From positions 20,162-84,161 of the forward strand of contig JAHHUH010000005.1 of NCBI GenBank assembly GCA_020024105.1: a DNA stretch of 64,000 nucleotides, read 5' to 3'. Positions 1-8,739 of the stretch are shown here, piece by piece (position 1 is the stretch's first letter; every line of letters starts with the position of its first letter). The position numbers were made by a program, and so were the translations under genes. The notes beneath the pieces were generated by a model that saw nothing but the letters and a program-made list of their open reading frames with translations, did no database searches and was not told where the DNA came from. Origin of the DNA: Phascolarctobacterium sp. (GTDB lineage Bacteria > Bacillota > Negativicutes > Acidaminococcales > Acidaminococcaceae).

Positions 1-378
1 TTCAACCAGCTGGTGGATTTTGTCATTCCTAAGGACCATCCCGGTGGCGAACTGGTCCTGAGCGTGCGTAGTGGCGGTAGTATGGCCTGGCTGCAGAACC
101 TGCTGCGGAAGCAGAAGGAAGAGGGTAAGCCGCAGAAGCACCAGGAGCGTAAGGTTACACTGGAGGATTATGTTAAGCAGGTTAACGAGGCCGATAAGAA
201 TAATGACTTGGTCATTGATATTTCCACTGGCTCCGGCAGCGGCTTTGATTTAGAGAAAATAAGTGAGGAAATGGGACTGGAAAGTGTTATCCAGGGTAGT
301 CCCTATAAACAGAAGACTACCCTCGACTTTATCGTAGATGGTGAAAGAGAAATTACCTTAAACGTAGTGAAGGATTAG
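1..378 (+). CDS. Hypothetical protein, 5' end outside window
   Basis: The frame is open to the left edge, so the gene begins before the window; a GTG at 13 is in frame but residues FNQL precede it and there is no ribosome binding site visible. About 126 residues are seen. The end is charged and mixed alpha/beta, with a Lys/Gln/Glu-rich stretch around residues 34-50 and a Ser/Gly-rich segment near residue 80. I do not recognise the family. It ends 52 bases before mlaE, so it may be cotranscribed with the Mla genes. Confidence 0.55.
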   Translation, partial: FNQLVDFVIPKDHPGGELVLSVRSGGSMAWLQNLLRKQKEEGKPQKHQERKVTLEDYVKQVNEADKNNDLVIDISTGSGSGFDLEKISEEMGLESVIQGSPYKQKTTLDFIVDGEREITLNVVKD

Positions 379-430
379 GCTCTGGGCCGGGCCATCTCTA
401 TGTGGAGAGGGGTAGCTTGAGGATGAAGAT

Positions 431-1201
431 ATGCTAAAAAGAACATGTGAGCTCCTAGGTAAAAAAATATTGAACGGCTGTGCGGCTACGGGTAGGATTA
501 CCCTGCTGACCGGCGAAACCCTCCGACGCCTGGGTACGGCGGACGGGAAAGAGGTTTTACGGCAGATGGCTCTCCTGGGAGCGGATTCCCTGCCCATCGT
601 CATGATGACCATTCTGTGTACGGGCATGGTTTTTTCCGTACAGACGGCTAAGGAATTTGTTCGCTTTGGGGCAGCCTCCTCCGTTGGCGGCATCGTAGCC
701 ATTGCCATGGCCAGGGAGCTGGTACCTGTATTGACCGGCGTCGTCGTGGCTGGACGTATTGGCGCGGCCATTGCGGCGGAGCTGGGTACCATGAAGGTTA
801 CGGAGCAGATAGACGCCTTGCGGGTAATGGCGGCCAACCCCGTAAGCTACCTGGTCGTACCCCGTTTTATCGCCATTGTGCTGATGATGCCTGTGCTGGT
901 AGTTTTTGCCAACCTGGTGGGTAATATCGGTGGCTGGGTGGTAGCCCACTACTATGCCGGTATCAGTACCTTTGCCTACGAAAATTCGATTAAGGTTTTA
1001 GCTGAAACCTATGATATTATAGGCGGAATGATTAAAAGCTCCGTCTTTGGCGGCATCATTGCCATCGTTGGCTGTTATAAGGGCATTCACGCCGGTCATG
1101 GTGCCGAGGGTGTAGGTCTGGCTACTACGGCCTCCGTAGTGATGTCCATTATCCTGATTTTTATTACTAATTATTTTTTATCCATTCTTTTATTTGTCTA
1201 A
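431..1201 (+). CDS. mlaE: MlaE-family phospholipid ABC transporter permease
   Basis: Inner-membrane permease of the Mla system, which moves phospholipids between the inner and outer membranes. The 256 residues are the usual MlaE length, with an N-terminal amphipathic stretch followed by hydrophobic segments near residues 50-75, 90-120, 140-170 and 200-255. The loop AAELGTMKVTEQIDALRVM is the typical MlaE coupling region. The ATG follows a GAGGA ribosome site by 7 bases. It is followed 12 bases later by the ATPase gene and then by mlaD, which supports the assignment. No mlaB or mlaC gene is present in the window. Confidence 0.93.
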   Translation: MLKRTCELLGKKILNGCAATGRITLLTGETLRRLGTADGKEVLRQMALLGADSLPIVMMTILCTGMVFSVQTAKEFVRFGAASSVGGIVAIAMARELVPVLTGVVVAGRIGAAIAAELGTMKVTEQIDALRVMAANPVSYLVVPRFIAIVLMMPVLVVFANLVGNIGGWVVAHYYAGISTFAYENSIKVLAETYDIIGGMIKSSVFGGIIAIVGCYKGIHAGHGAEGVGLATTASVVMSIILIFITNYFLSILLFV

Positions 1202-1213
1202 GGAGTTTGCGCT

Positions 1214-1984
1214 ATGACGGAACAGGAAAAAATTATACAGGTACGTAAGCTGAAGATTGCTTTTGGTGACAAGCTGGTACTAAACGAAATCGACCTGGAT
1301 TTGTACTGTGGCGAAACTCTGGCGGTAATTGGACCCTCCGGTAGTGGTAAAAGCACCATCCTCAAGGTCCTGACCGGTCTGCTGCCACCTACCTCCGGAA
1401 GTATTATCATTGCCGGAAACGAGGTTAGCGGTTACGATGAAAACCAGTGGGATGAGCTACGGCGGCAGATGGGCGTGGTCTTTCAATATTCCGCCCTCTT
1501 TGATTTTTTGACAGTGGGAGAAAATGTAGCCTTCGGCTTGCGGAGGCATTTTCATTTGACAGAGGAAGATATCCAGAAGAAGGTGGCCCTGCTGCTCCAG
1601 CTGGTGGGCTTGCCCGATACGGAAAAGCTTTGGCCGGCTGAGTTATCCGGCGGTATGAAAAAAAGGGTGGGTCTGGCCAGAGCCCTGGCTATGCGGCCGG
1701 AAATTCTTTTTTATGATGAACCCACCTCCGGCCTTGATCCGGTCATGACCATGACCATCAGCAGGCTAATCCGCAAAACGCAGCAGCGTCTGGGAGTAAG
1801 CTCCCTATTAGTAACCCATGATATGGAATCGGTCTTTGTAGCGGCTGACCGTATCGCTGTTTTATACGATGGAAAAATCGTCCAGATCGGGACGGTAGAA
1901 GAAATTAAGCACAGCAGTAATCCTGTGGTACAGGCCTTTATTAATGGTCAAGAGCTAGAGAGGGAGGAAGAAGATGGGCAGTAG
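1214..1984 (+). CDS. mlaF: MlaF ATP-binding subunit
   Basis: Cytoplasmic ATPase that powers MlaE. The sequence shows Walker A GPSGSGKS at residues 40-47, a Q-loop (VVFQYSALFD), the ABC signature LSGGMKKRVGLARA and Walker B ILFYDEPTSGLDP, then the H-loop LLVTHDMES. The 256-residue length fits MlaF. The last 11 bases overlap the start of mlaD, which suggests translational coupling. The SGGMKKR form of the signature is typical of Mla/Ttg2A ATPases, which separates it from generic importers. Confidence 0.94.
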   Translation: MTEQEKIIQVRKLKIAFGDKLVLNEIDLDLYCGETLAVIGPSGSGKSTILKVLTGLLPPTSGSIIIAGNEVSGYDENQWDELRRQMGVVFQYSALFDFLTVGENVAFGLRRHFHLTEEDIQKKVALLLQLVGLPDTEKLWPAELSGGMKKRVGLARALAMRPEILFYDEPTSGLDPVMTMTISRLIRKTQQRLGVSSLLVTHDMESVFVAADRIAVLYDGKIVQIGTVEEIKHSSNPVVQAFINGQELEREEEDGQ

Positions 1985-3242
1985 TGAAATAAAGGTAGGC
2001 GCCTTCACCTTATGTGGCGTAGCTGTTTTAGCGGGTATGATTACCTTTATGGGTGCCTTTTCCCTAGGAAGGGACGGCTATGAGCTGCATATTAACTATC
2101 CACAGGTCAGTGGCCTAATGCCCGGCAACATGGTACGTTATGCCGGCGTCCAGGTAGGTAGTGTCCGCGAAATTAAGGTCAGCCCCCAGGGTGTGGAGGT
2201 CCTTACCGATATTGATGATAATATTAAAATTCCCCAGGGTGCCACCTTCTCCATTGGTGCCGATGGTATTTTAGGAGAAAAATTTGTTAACGTAGTGCCT
2301 CCGGCCCAGCTGGGACAGGCTTATATTGCCGCAGGCAGCCAAATTGAGGGCGTAGCTGGTGGCAGTATGGAGGACTTCTTTGCCTCCTCCGGTGACCTGA
2401 TGATTAAAATTGAAAATATCGCCGATGCCTTCAACAATGTATTTGGGGACCCTGAGGTTCAGGCCTCCATGCGCTCCGGTCTGAAGGATTTGAGCGGCGT
2501 CAGCAAAAATATGAATGATATGACCAGGGTGTTGGCCGAGGTAGCCCAGACTAACCAGCAGAGCATCAACCTGATGATCCAGCAGATTAGCGAGCTGACC
2601 GTAAGGATGAACAATATTGCCATGCATATGGAAAGTATTGTCAAGGAAGTGGATAACAAGGGCGAAACCGGTAGGAATATCGCTGCCGTAGCCCAGCATA
2701 TGGCAGATACCACCAGTCGTATTGAAAACATGGTCAAGGTTCTGGAATCCGTAGCGACGGACCCGGTAACCGCCCATGCCCTGAAGGATACGGTGGTCAA
2801 CGCCAAGGAAGCCAGCGCCAGAGCCAATAAAATTTTAGCTACCTTCAGTGATACCAAGGTCCATGCGGATATTAGTCGCAGCACCAAGGGTAATAAATGG
2901 CGCGGTAATTTGGGTATTAGCGTTAATCCTACCGATTCCAGCTATATTTATATGGGAAATTATGATGTTGGCGGCTCCAGTAAATTTGACTTTATTGCTG
3001 GTAAGAATTATGGCAATACCGGTCTGAGCATGGGTGCTATGCAGGGGGATTTTGGTGTGGGTGTCAGCCAGAAGCTAGGACCAAGCTTCCGCCTTTATTC
3101 CCAGGTGTATGATTTTAACGATGCTAAAATCCGTCTGGGCGGTGAATTTTACCTAAACGATAATTTTTCCCTTTATGGTGAAAGTATGGATTTAAAGGGT
3201 AGTAGCGAGGATACCTACCTAGGTGTACGCGGTCACTTCTAA
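1974..3242 (+). CDS. mlaD: MlaD (MCE) protein with C-terminal outer-membrane-like beta domain
   Basis: MCE-domain protein of the Mla phospholipid transporter. At 422 residues it is more than twice the length of E. coli MlaD. In order: a TM helix at about 8-29, an MCE domain at about 36-113, a long helical/coiled region at about 135-290, and a final 120 residues (about 305-422) of alternating polar and hydrophobic beta strands ending in Phe, as outer membrane beta proteins do. Long MlaD proteins of this build are known in Negativicutes (Veillonella), where they were proposed to bridge both membranes. The absence of mlaB and mlaC here agrees with such a bridge replacing the shuttle protein. Confidence 0.9.
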   Translation: MGSSEIKVGAFTLCGVAVLAGMITFMGAFSLGRDGYELHINYPQVSGLMPGNMVRYAGVQVGSVREIKVSPQGVEVLTDIDDNIKIPQGATFSIGADGILGEKFVNVVPPAQLGQAYIAAGSQIEGVAGGSMEDFFASSGDLMIKIENIADAFNNVFGDPEVQASMRSGLKDLSGVSKNMNDMTRVLAEVAQTNQQSINLMIQQISELTVRMNNIAMHMESIVKEVDNKGETGRNIAAVAQHMADTTSRIENMVKVLESVATDPVTAHALKDTVVNAKEASARANKILATFSDTKVHADISRSTKGNKWRGNLGISVNPTDSSYIYMGNYDVGGSSKFDFIAGKNYGNTGLSMGAMQGDFGVGVSQKLGPSFRLYSQVYDFNDAKIRLGGEFYLNDNFSLYGESMDLKGSSEDTYLGVRGHF

Positions 3243-3249
3243 AAATTAA

Positions 3250-3278
3250 TTGACTTTTAGCGGGAAAATAAATATAAT
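3250..3278 (+). promoter_or_regulatory. Sigma-A type promoter of tolC
   Basis: TTGACT (3250-3255) and TATAAT (3273-3278) are separated by 17 bases. The site lies between mlaD and tolC, so tolC can be transcribed apart from the Mla genes. Confidence 0.8.
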
Positions 3279-3322
3279 TCTTATAAGCTGACTAACCAGT
3301 CAGCCTGTTTGGAGGTAAAGAA

Positions 3323-4828
3323 ATGTCTAAAAATAAATTGAGTAAAAGATTATTAGCTCTTTCTGCTGCTTTAACCCTTAGCCTGGCTCAGGGGGCCTGG
3401 GCAGCCGAAGGCGAGGTTGCTCCCCAGGTAGAGGAGCAGGTAGTAACCATCACCCTGGAGGAGGCTATGCTACGTGCCTTTAACACCAATCCTGCTATTG
3501 CTATTGCCGGCTACGAAAGAGCAGCTGCAAAGGCAGATTATGATGCCGCACGTTCTTCCCGTTGGGTTAATATTAAGGGCGACAGCACCTTTAAGCGTGG
3601 CGGTATGGATGATGACCAATTTGCCAGAGGCTCCCATATTGACGAGCACGGCAATATTACCTATACCCCGGTACTGAACGTAGGTACCCAGATTCGTGAG
3701 GAATATAGCAATACCCTGTCCGCTTCCATGCCCATCTACACCGGTGGTCGTCTGTCCGGCTCCATCAAGGCAGCAAAGGCAGGCTTTAAATATGCTTTGG
3801 TAGGCGAACAAAAGGCCTATAACGATATGCGTGCCACCGTTACCAACGGCTACTATGGTCTGCTTCAGGCTGGCAACATGCGTGAGCTGGGCCGCGAATC
3901 CGTACATCGTCTGGAAGAGCATCTGAAGGACGTTAAGGCTCAGTACGACGTAGGCGTAGTTGCCAAGGTGGACGTACTTCGCAGTGAGGTTGAACTGGCT
4001 AATGCCCAACAAAGCCTGATTAAAGCAGAAAATGGCTACCAGCTGGCAGAAGCAAGCCTGAACAGAATTATCGGTCTGCCCCTGAATACCAGACTGCAGC
4101 TGATTCAGACCCTGGATTATGTTCCCTACGATATCGACCTGGACTACTGCCTGGATTATGCCATCACTAACCGTCCGGAGCTGGAGCAGGCACGTCAGGG
4201 CATAGAAGCAGCCCACGGCTCCCTGTTAGTAGCCCGCAGCGGCTATCAGCCCCAGGTAGGCGTTAGTGCCAGTAAGAGCTGGTCCGATAAGGAGTGGCCC
4301 GGTGATGAAAATGGTAACTGGGGTGTGGGCGTAGGCGTCAGCATGAACATCTTCGATAGTGGTGTGACCATGTCCAAGATTCATGGTGCTAAGGCTGACC
4401 TGGCCAAGGCAGAAGAAACCTACCGTGATACCAATGATGCCGTTATGCTCCATGTACGTCAAAGCTATCTGAATATGCGTGAAGCAGAGAAGAGAATCCA
4501 AACCACCCAGGTGGCTGTTTCTAAGGCAGAAGAGGATTATCATATCGCCCAGGTCCGCTACATGGCAGGCGTAGGCACCAACACCGATGTTTTGGATGCT
4601 CAGGTAGCCCTGACAAATGCTAAGACCAACTATACCCAGGCCCTGTACGACTACAATACATCCAAGACCGATTTGCAGAATGCTATTGGCGAGCCCATGC
4701 TCTTCCCTAAAAACATTACTGTAGAACCGGCAGCAGAGGACAAGAAAGCAGAAGCAGCTGCTGAAGACGCACCGGAAGCTAAGTCTGAACAGGCAGCCCC
4801 TGCAGAGGAAGCTTCTGCAGCAGAATAA
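3323..4828 (+). CDS. tolC: TolC-family outer membrane efflux protein
   Basis: Outer membrane channel of the TolC/OEP family, used by efflux pumps and type I secretion. The 501 residues start with a signal peptide (about 1-27, ending AWA) and contain two OEP repeats rich in long helices (about 45-240 and 270-460), with the family motif LSASMPIYTGGRLSG in the first repeat and VGVSMNIFDSG in the second. The last 40 residues are an Ala/Glu/Lys low-complexity tail not needed for the fold. A ribosome site GGAGG precedes the ATG. No periplasmic adaptor or RND pump gene is nearby, so the partner is unknown. Confidence 0.92.
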   Translation: MSKNKLSKRLLALSAALTLSLAQGAWAAEGEVAPQVEEQVVTITLEEAMLRAFNTNPAIAIAGYERAAAKADYDAARSSRWVNIKGDSTFKRGGMDDDQFARGSHIDEHGNITYTPVLNVGTQIREEYSNTLSASMPIYTGGRLSGSIKAAKAGFKYALVGEQKAYNDMRATVTNGYYGLLQAGNMRELGRESVHRLEEHLKDVKAQYDVGVVAKVDVLRSEVELANAQQSLIKAENGYQLAEASLNRIIGLPLNTRLQLIQTLDYVPYDIDLDYCLDYAITNRPELEQARQGIEAAHGSLLVARSGYQPQVGVSASKSWSDKEWPGDENGNWGVGVGVSMNIFDSGVTMSKIHGAKADLAKAEETYRDTNDAVMLHVRQSYLNMREAEKRIQTTQVAVSKAEEDYHIAQVRYMAGVGTNTDVLDAQVALTNAKTNYTQALYDYNTSKTDLQNAIGEPMLFPKNITVEPAAEDKKAEAAAEDAPEAKSEQAAPAEEASAAE

Positions 4829-4842
4829 ATAAAAAAGATATC

Positions 4843-4879
4843 AGCTACCTCGGTTTTACACTGAGGTAGCTTTATTTTT
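4843..4879 (+). terminator. Rho-independent terminator after tolC
   Basis: Perfect stem GCTACCTC (4844-4851) / GAGGTAGC (4863-4870) followed by a T-rich run. Confidence 0.85.
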
Positions 4880-4910
4880 ACTGTTTTGCCACAATAAGCA
4901 ATATTAAATT

Positions 4911-4919
4911 TGTTATAAT
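4911..4919 (+). promoter_or_regulatory. Extended -10 promoter of deoC
   Basis: TGTTATAAT gives a perfect TATAAT at 4914-4919 with an upstream TG. No good -35 lies at 17 bases; TTGCCA at 4886 is too far. The site is 49 bases before the deoC start codon. Confidence 0.6.
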
Positions 4920-4967
4920 GTTAAAAGAGAGTGAAATAAAGTAAAATATTGGAAGGAGTATTAAAGC

Positions 4968-5636
4968 ATGACTATAAATAAATATATAGAGCATACCCTG
5001 CTCAAGCCGGAGGCAAGCGTAAGCGACATTATCCATCTCTGTCAGGAAGCACAGGAATGGCAGATGCGCGCCGTCTGCGTTAACCCCTGCTATGCAGGTC
5101 TTGCCCGTCACCTTTTAGGCGAAAGCAGCCCGGATAATATCCAGCTGGTCACTGTCATCGGCTTCCCTCTGGGAGCAGAGCGGACGGAAAGCAAGGTTTT
5201 TGCCGCTAAGCTGGCGCTGGATGAGGACCATGTGGACGAAATAGATATGGTAATGAATATGGCAGCCTTTAAGAGCGGTAACCACAATGCCGTAGTAGAG
5301 GACATTGCCGCCGTAGTCAAGGCTGCTGCTCCCTTTAAGGTTAAGGTCATTATTGAAACCTGTCTCTTGACCCAACAGGAAAAGGAAGTGGCCTGCCAGC
5401 TGGTAGCTAAGGCAGGGGCAGCCTTTGTCAAGACCAGTACCGGCTTTAACGGACCCGGTGCTACGGAGGAGGATGTGGCTCTCCTCAGCTCCATTGCCAA
5501 AAACTACGGCCTACAGGTTAAGGCGGCCGGTGGTATTCGCGATTTGGCTACGGCTGAAAAAATGGTGGCAGCCGGTGCCAGCCGTATCGGAATCAGTGCT
5601 GGAGCTGCCATCTGTAGAGAGGCCCAGGCCCGGTGA
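4968..5636 (+). CDS. deoC: Deoxyribose-phosphate aldolase
   Basis: Cytoplasmic class I aldolase that splits 2-deoxyribose 5-phosphate into glyceraldehyde 3-phosphate and acetaldehyde during deoxynucleoside breakdown. The 222 residues form one TIM barrel. The Schiff-base lysine is K155 in FVKTSTGF, the second catalytic lysine is K185 in VKAAGGIRD, and the catalytic aspartate is D93 in EIDMVMN. A strong AAGGAG site lies 9 bases before the ATG. The stop overlaps the next start as GTGA, so it is translationally coupled to the walJ-like gene although the functions are unrelated. Confidence 0.95.
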   Translation: MTINKYIEHTLLKPEASVSDIIHLCQEAQEWQMRAVCVNPCYAGLARHLLGESSPDNIQLVTVIGFPLGAERTESKVFAAKLALDEDHVDEIDMVMNMAAFKSGNHNAVVEDIAAVVKAAAPFKVKVIIETCLLTQQEKEVACQLVAKAGAAFVKTSTGFNGPGATEEDVALLSSIAKNYGLQVKAAGGIRDLATAEKMVAAGASRIGISAGAAICREAQAR

Positions 5637-6409
5637 GTGCTTTTAAGGTAGCCATGCTGGCCAGTGGTAGTAAGGGGAACGCGGCCCTTATTAGCACGGG
5701 AAAGCAGCACTTTCTGGTAGATATGGGAATCAGCTGCCGGATGCTCAGTCAAAGACTGCAGGAGCTGCAGCTGACCATTGCTGATTTGGAAGGAATTTTT
5801 ATTACCCATGAGCATATTGACCACATGAAGGGATTAGCCACCCTGGTCAAGAAATATGACGTCCCCATTTATACCAGTGGACCGACCTGGAAGGAAATCT
5901 TAGCTAAGGACGGAAAAATTGCCGGCAAGAACTGTTGCATTTTTGAACAGGGCATGGTTTGTGGCGAGGTAAGGATTATGAGCTTTCCCATTCCCCATGA
6001 TGCCTGTGACCCCCATGGCTACAGCTTTATCTGTGGGGACAGTAAATGCACCTATCTGACGGATACGGGGCATATTACTCAGACCATCCGCCAGGCCGTG
6101 GAGGGTGCGGACACCCTCATCCTGGAGGCCAATCATGATGTGACCATGCTCAAGCAGGGCCGTTATCCCTTCGCCCTGAAGCAGAGAATTTTGAGCACCC
6201 GTGGTCATCTGTCCAATGATACCGCCGGCATGTTCCTTCGCAGTCTGGAGAAGTTGCCCACCAGTATTTTTTTGGCCCATCTAAGTCATGAAAATAATTT
6301 GCCCAGCGTGGCTCTCAATACGGTAACCGCCATTTTGGACCAGCAAGGGCTGGGAGGGCAGAACCAGATCAAGGTAGCCTCCCAAGATATGATTGTAAAA
6401 AATTTTTAA
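5633..6409 (+). CDS. walJ: WalJ/YycJ-like metallo-beta-lactamase-fold hydrolase
   Basis: Metallo-beta-lactamase-fold hydrolase of the YycJ/WalJ group, whose members are thought to act as nucleases in DNA repair and replication-division coordination. The zinc motif HEHIDH is at residues 59-64, and further metal ligands are likely in SFPIPHDACDP and in TDTGH. The 258 residues match the family. It starts at a GTG that overlaps the deoC stop. In Firmicutes this gene usually ends the walRK operon next to htrA and rlmH; here those two follow directly, but walRK is not in the window. Confidence 0.85.
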   Translation: MSAFKVAMLASGSKGNAALISTGKQHFLVDMGISCRMLSQRLQELQLTIADLEGIFITHEHIDHMKGLATLVKKYDVPIYTSGPTWKEILAKDGKIAGKNCCIFEQGMVCGEVRIMSFPIPHDACDPHGYSFICGDSKCTYLTDTGHITQTIRQAVEGADTLILEANHDVTMLKQGRYPFALKQRILSTRGHLSNDTAGMFLRSLEKLPTSIFLAHLSHENNLPSVALNTVTAILDQQGLGGQNQIKVASQDMIVKNF

Positions 6410-6426
6410 GCTAAGGAGTGAACTTT

Positions 6427-7533
6427 ATGGAAAAAAGCTATTTTAAAAGACATTTTAAGGTTGTCCTGGGAATACTGGTCGCTTTGACCATCGTCCTGGC
6501 CGGCTGTGGTGATAATAAGACCAGTGCGGCTCCTGCCAAGGGCAATCAGCCCGGCGTAGCTATGGAGGAGGCTGCTCCCCTGTCCGCAGCCCGTAATACT
6601 CCCATCGTGGCAGCTGCGAAAAAGGTTGGTCCTGCTGTCGTAGGTATTACCAACAAGGCTTATGTGCGCGACTTTTTTGACCGTGTCCATTTAATGGAAC
6701 GCGGTACCGGTAGTGGTGTTATTTATGACGCGGCCAAGGGCCTGATTGCTACTAATAACCACGTAGTTGAGGGTGCTTCCGAAATCGTCGTCAGCCTGAC
6801 TGACGGTCGTAACGTCAAGGGTAAGGTTTTGGGAGCTGATGCGGCTACCGACCTGGCCGTAGTCCAGATTAGCGAGCATGATATTGTGGAAGCTCACTTT
6901 GGTGATAGTGATACCCTCCAGGTAGGCGAGCCTGCTATTGCCATTGGCAATCCTCTGGGACTGGAATTCCGTGGTAGTGTAACCGCCGGCGTAATTTCTG
7001 CCTTGAACCGTAGCCTGGAAATTGGCGAGCGTAAATTTAACCTGATTCAGACTGATGCAGCCATCAACCCCGGTAACAGTGGTGGTGCTCTGGTTAATGC
7101 TGACGGTGAGGTTATCGGCATCAACAGCGCGAAGATTGTCGTAGGTGGCGTTGAGGGCATCGGCTTTGCTATTCCCGTCAATACTGCTAAACCCATTTTG
7201 GACGAGCTGTCCAGTAATGGTCGTGTAGCAAGACCTTATATTGGTGCCTCCCTGATGGATAAAGAGGTTGCCGATCGTTACGGCTTCGAGCTTGATTTAC
7301 ATGGCGGTATCTTTATCGTGAAGGTTATTAAGGATAGTCCTGCGGACAATGCCGGTATCCTTCCTGGCGATATCCTCCTGACCTTTGGTGATAAGAAGGT
7401 AAGCACCGCTTTAGAGCTGCGTACTGAATTGTCCAAATACCATGTTGGCGATAGAGTTAATGTAAAAATCCTCCACAACGGACAGGAAATCGTTAAGGTT
7501 GTAGTCCTGAAGGAAGTACCGGAAGGTTACTGA
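6427..7533 (+). CDS. htrA: HtrA/DegP-type serine protease, predicted lipoprotein
   Basis: Envelope serine protease for misfolded proteins. I choose ATG 6427 (368 residues) because AAGGAG ends 8 bases before it; an in-frame GTG at 6418 lies inside that ribosome site. The triad is H112 (TNNHVVEG), D142 (ATDLAVV) and S218 (NPGNSGGA), and one PDZ domain occupies about residues 270-368. The N-terminus ends in the lipobox LAGC (Cys27) instead of a plain TM anchor, so the protein is probably lipidated. It sits between the walJ-like gene and rlmH, the classical Firmicute order. Confidence 0.93.
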   Translation: MEKSYFKRHFKVVLGILVALTIVLAGCGDNKTSAAPAKGNQPGVAMEEAAPLSAARNTPIVAAAKKVGPAVVGITNKAYVRDFFDRVHLMERGTGSGVIYDAAKGLIATNNHVVEGASEIVVSLTDGRNVKGKVLGADAATDLAVVQISEHDIVEAHFGDSDTLQVGEPAIAIGNPLGLEFRGSVTAGVISALNRSLEIGERKFNLIQTDAAINPGNSGGALVNADGEVIGINSAKIVVGGVEGIGFAIPVNTAKPILDELSSNGRVARPYIGASLMDKEVADRYGFELDLHGGIFIVKVIKDSPADNAGILPGDILLTFGDKKVSTALELRTELSKYHVGDRVNVKILHNGQEIVKVVVLKEVPEGY

Positions 7534-7534
7534 G

Positions 7535-8014
7535 GTGAAGATTACCATCGCTTGCGTGGGCAAGATTAAGGAAAAATATTTAACAGCAGGTATTGCAGAA
7601 TTTACCAAAAGGCTGACTCCCTTCTGTAAATTAGAAACCCTGGCTATCAATGAAGAAAAAATGCCGGAAAATCCCTCTCCGGCAGAAAAGGAGCAGGTGC
7701 TGGAGAAGGAAACCCAAAGGCTGTTGGGCATTATCCAGGAAAATTCCTATGTAATTCTTCTGGATGTTATTGGTAAGCCGATTTCCTCCCCCGAGCTGGC
7801 TGCTAAAATTGACAGCTTAGGTCTGAGTGGGCATAGCCATCTTACCTTCGTCATTGGTGGCGCCTTTGGTTATACGGACGCCCTTAGAAAAAGAGCGGAC
7901 CTTGCCATCAGCTTTTCCCGGATGACCTTTACCCATCAGATGATACGCTTATTGCTGCTGGAACAGATTTACCGTGCCTTTAAGATTAGTCGCGGTGAGA
8001 AGTACCATTGGTAA
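7535..8014 (+). CDS. rlmH: 23S rRNA pseudouridine-1915 N3-methyltransferase
   Basis: SPOUT methyltransferase that methylates pseudouridine 1915 in helix 69 of 23S rRNA using S-adenosylmethionine. The 159 residues are the standard length. The SAM-binding knot is seen in FVIGGAFGYTD and the C-terminus carries the highly conserved LLLEQIYRAFKISRGEKYH. GTG is the start, one base after the htrA stop, so translation is probably coupled. A strong terminator follows. Confidence 0.95.
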   Translation: MKITIACVGKIKEKYLTAGIAEFTKRLTPFCKLETLAINEEKMPENPSPAEKEQVLEKETQRLLGIIQENSYVILLDVIGKPISSPELAAKIDSLGLSGHSHLTFVIGGAFGYTDALRKRADLAISFSRMTFTHQMIRLLLLEQIYRAFKISRGEKYHW

Positions 8015-8026
8015 AAAATAAATTGA

Positions 8027-8067
8027 CCCCCAACCCTGGGCAAACCGGGGCTGGGGGTTTTTGTTTT
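8027..8067 (+). terminator. Rho-independent terminator after rlmH
   Basis: GC-rich stem CCCCCAACCCTGG / CCGGGGCTGGGGG with one mismatch and one wobble pair, followed by TTTTTGTTTTT. Confidence 0.88.
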
Positions 8068-8232
8068 TAGCTGGAGAGGGGGGCCGATCTTTTACCAGGT
8101 GCAGGAGCCGCAGGCTGAAAATACGACACAGAAGGAAAAAGTGAAGTAGTCAGGGTAAAAAGGGTAATACAGAATAAAGTAACTATGGCTGGAAAAAGTA
8201 TTGAAAACATCGGCTATTAGGGTGCCTAGATT

Positions 8233-8558
8233 AGTGATACTGTTACGAAGCCTATTACAGCAAAAATATTACTGGACGTATCTAAAGAAATATAGTGACA
8301 GCTTATGTGAATGAGGTATTTCGGAAGATTACGAGGACAGCTATTTTAGAGTGGTAGGATGATTACCCGTTATAAATTGGCTGCCATGTTTTTCCATGCT
8401 ATGGAAAGAGGTTCTGTTCTTACAAAAAAATTTATTGATGAATTTAGAACTGGGCTGGTCCATATCTGTGTGTAGCGATTAGGGGCATTGATACCGATAC
8501 CAGTAAGGTAGAGCGTGTGCGTGTTGTCAGTGATGATTACGGCTATCAGGTAGACTGA
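8233..8558 (+). pseudogene. Decayed 3' end of an SLH-bearing trimeric autotransporter gene (copy 1)
   Basis: Reading across frames gives pieces that match the next copy in order: KPITAKILLDVS (against APKAAEIFPDVP), GISEDYEDSYF (against GILEGYEDGYF), MITRYKLAAMFFHAMERGSVL (against MTRYEFVAMLFRAMENGAIL; the shown piece has one gap) and SKVERVRVVSDDYGYQVD (against SKIERVRVVSDGN..DYGYQIN). Several stops and frameshifts interrupt it. The 165 bases between the rlmH terminator and this relic hold nothing I recognise. Confidence 0.75.
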
Positions 8559-8607
8559 TGGTAAAGATTCATAATTTTACTTCTCATAATGTCTAATGCA
8601 TTATAGT

Positions 8608-8646
8608 GTTTCCCCATAGACAGCTTATTGCTAGGGGGACTTTTTT
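8608..8646 (+). terminator. Terminator of the decayed SLH gene
   Basis: Stem GTTTCCCC-ATAG / CTAGGGGGAC with small bulges followed by six T. It sits 50 bases after the relic, where the terminator of the intact ancestor would be. From 8647 to 8739 nothing else is visible. Confidence 0.6.
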
Positions 8647-8739
8647 ATCCTAAGAGGATTTTTCTAGTGGACTCGCTCAGTGAAAAAATGTAAAGCCAGT
8701 TCTTTTTTAGAGCAGATTCACTTATTCATTCATTGCAAC

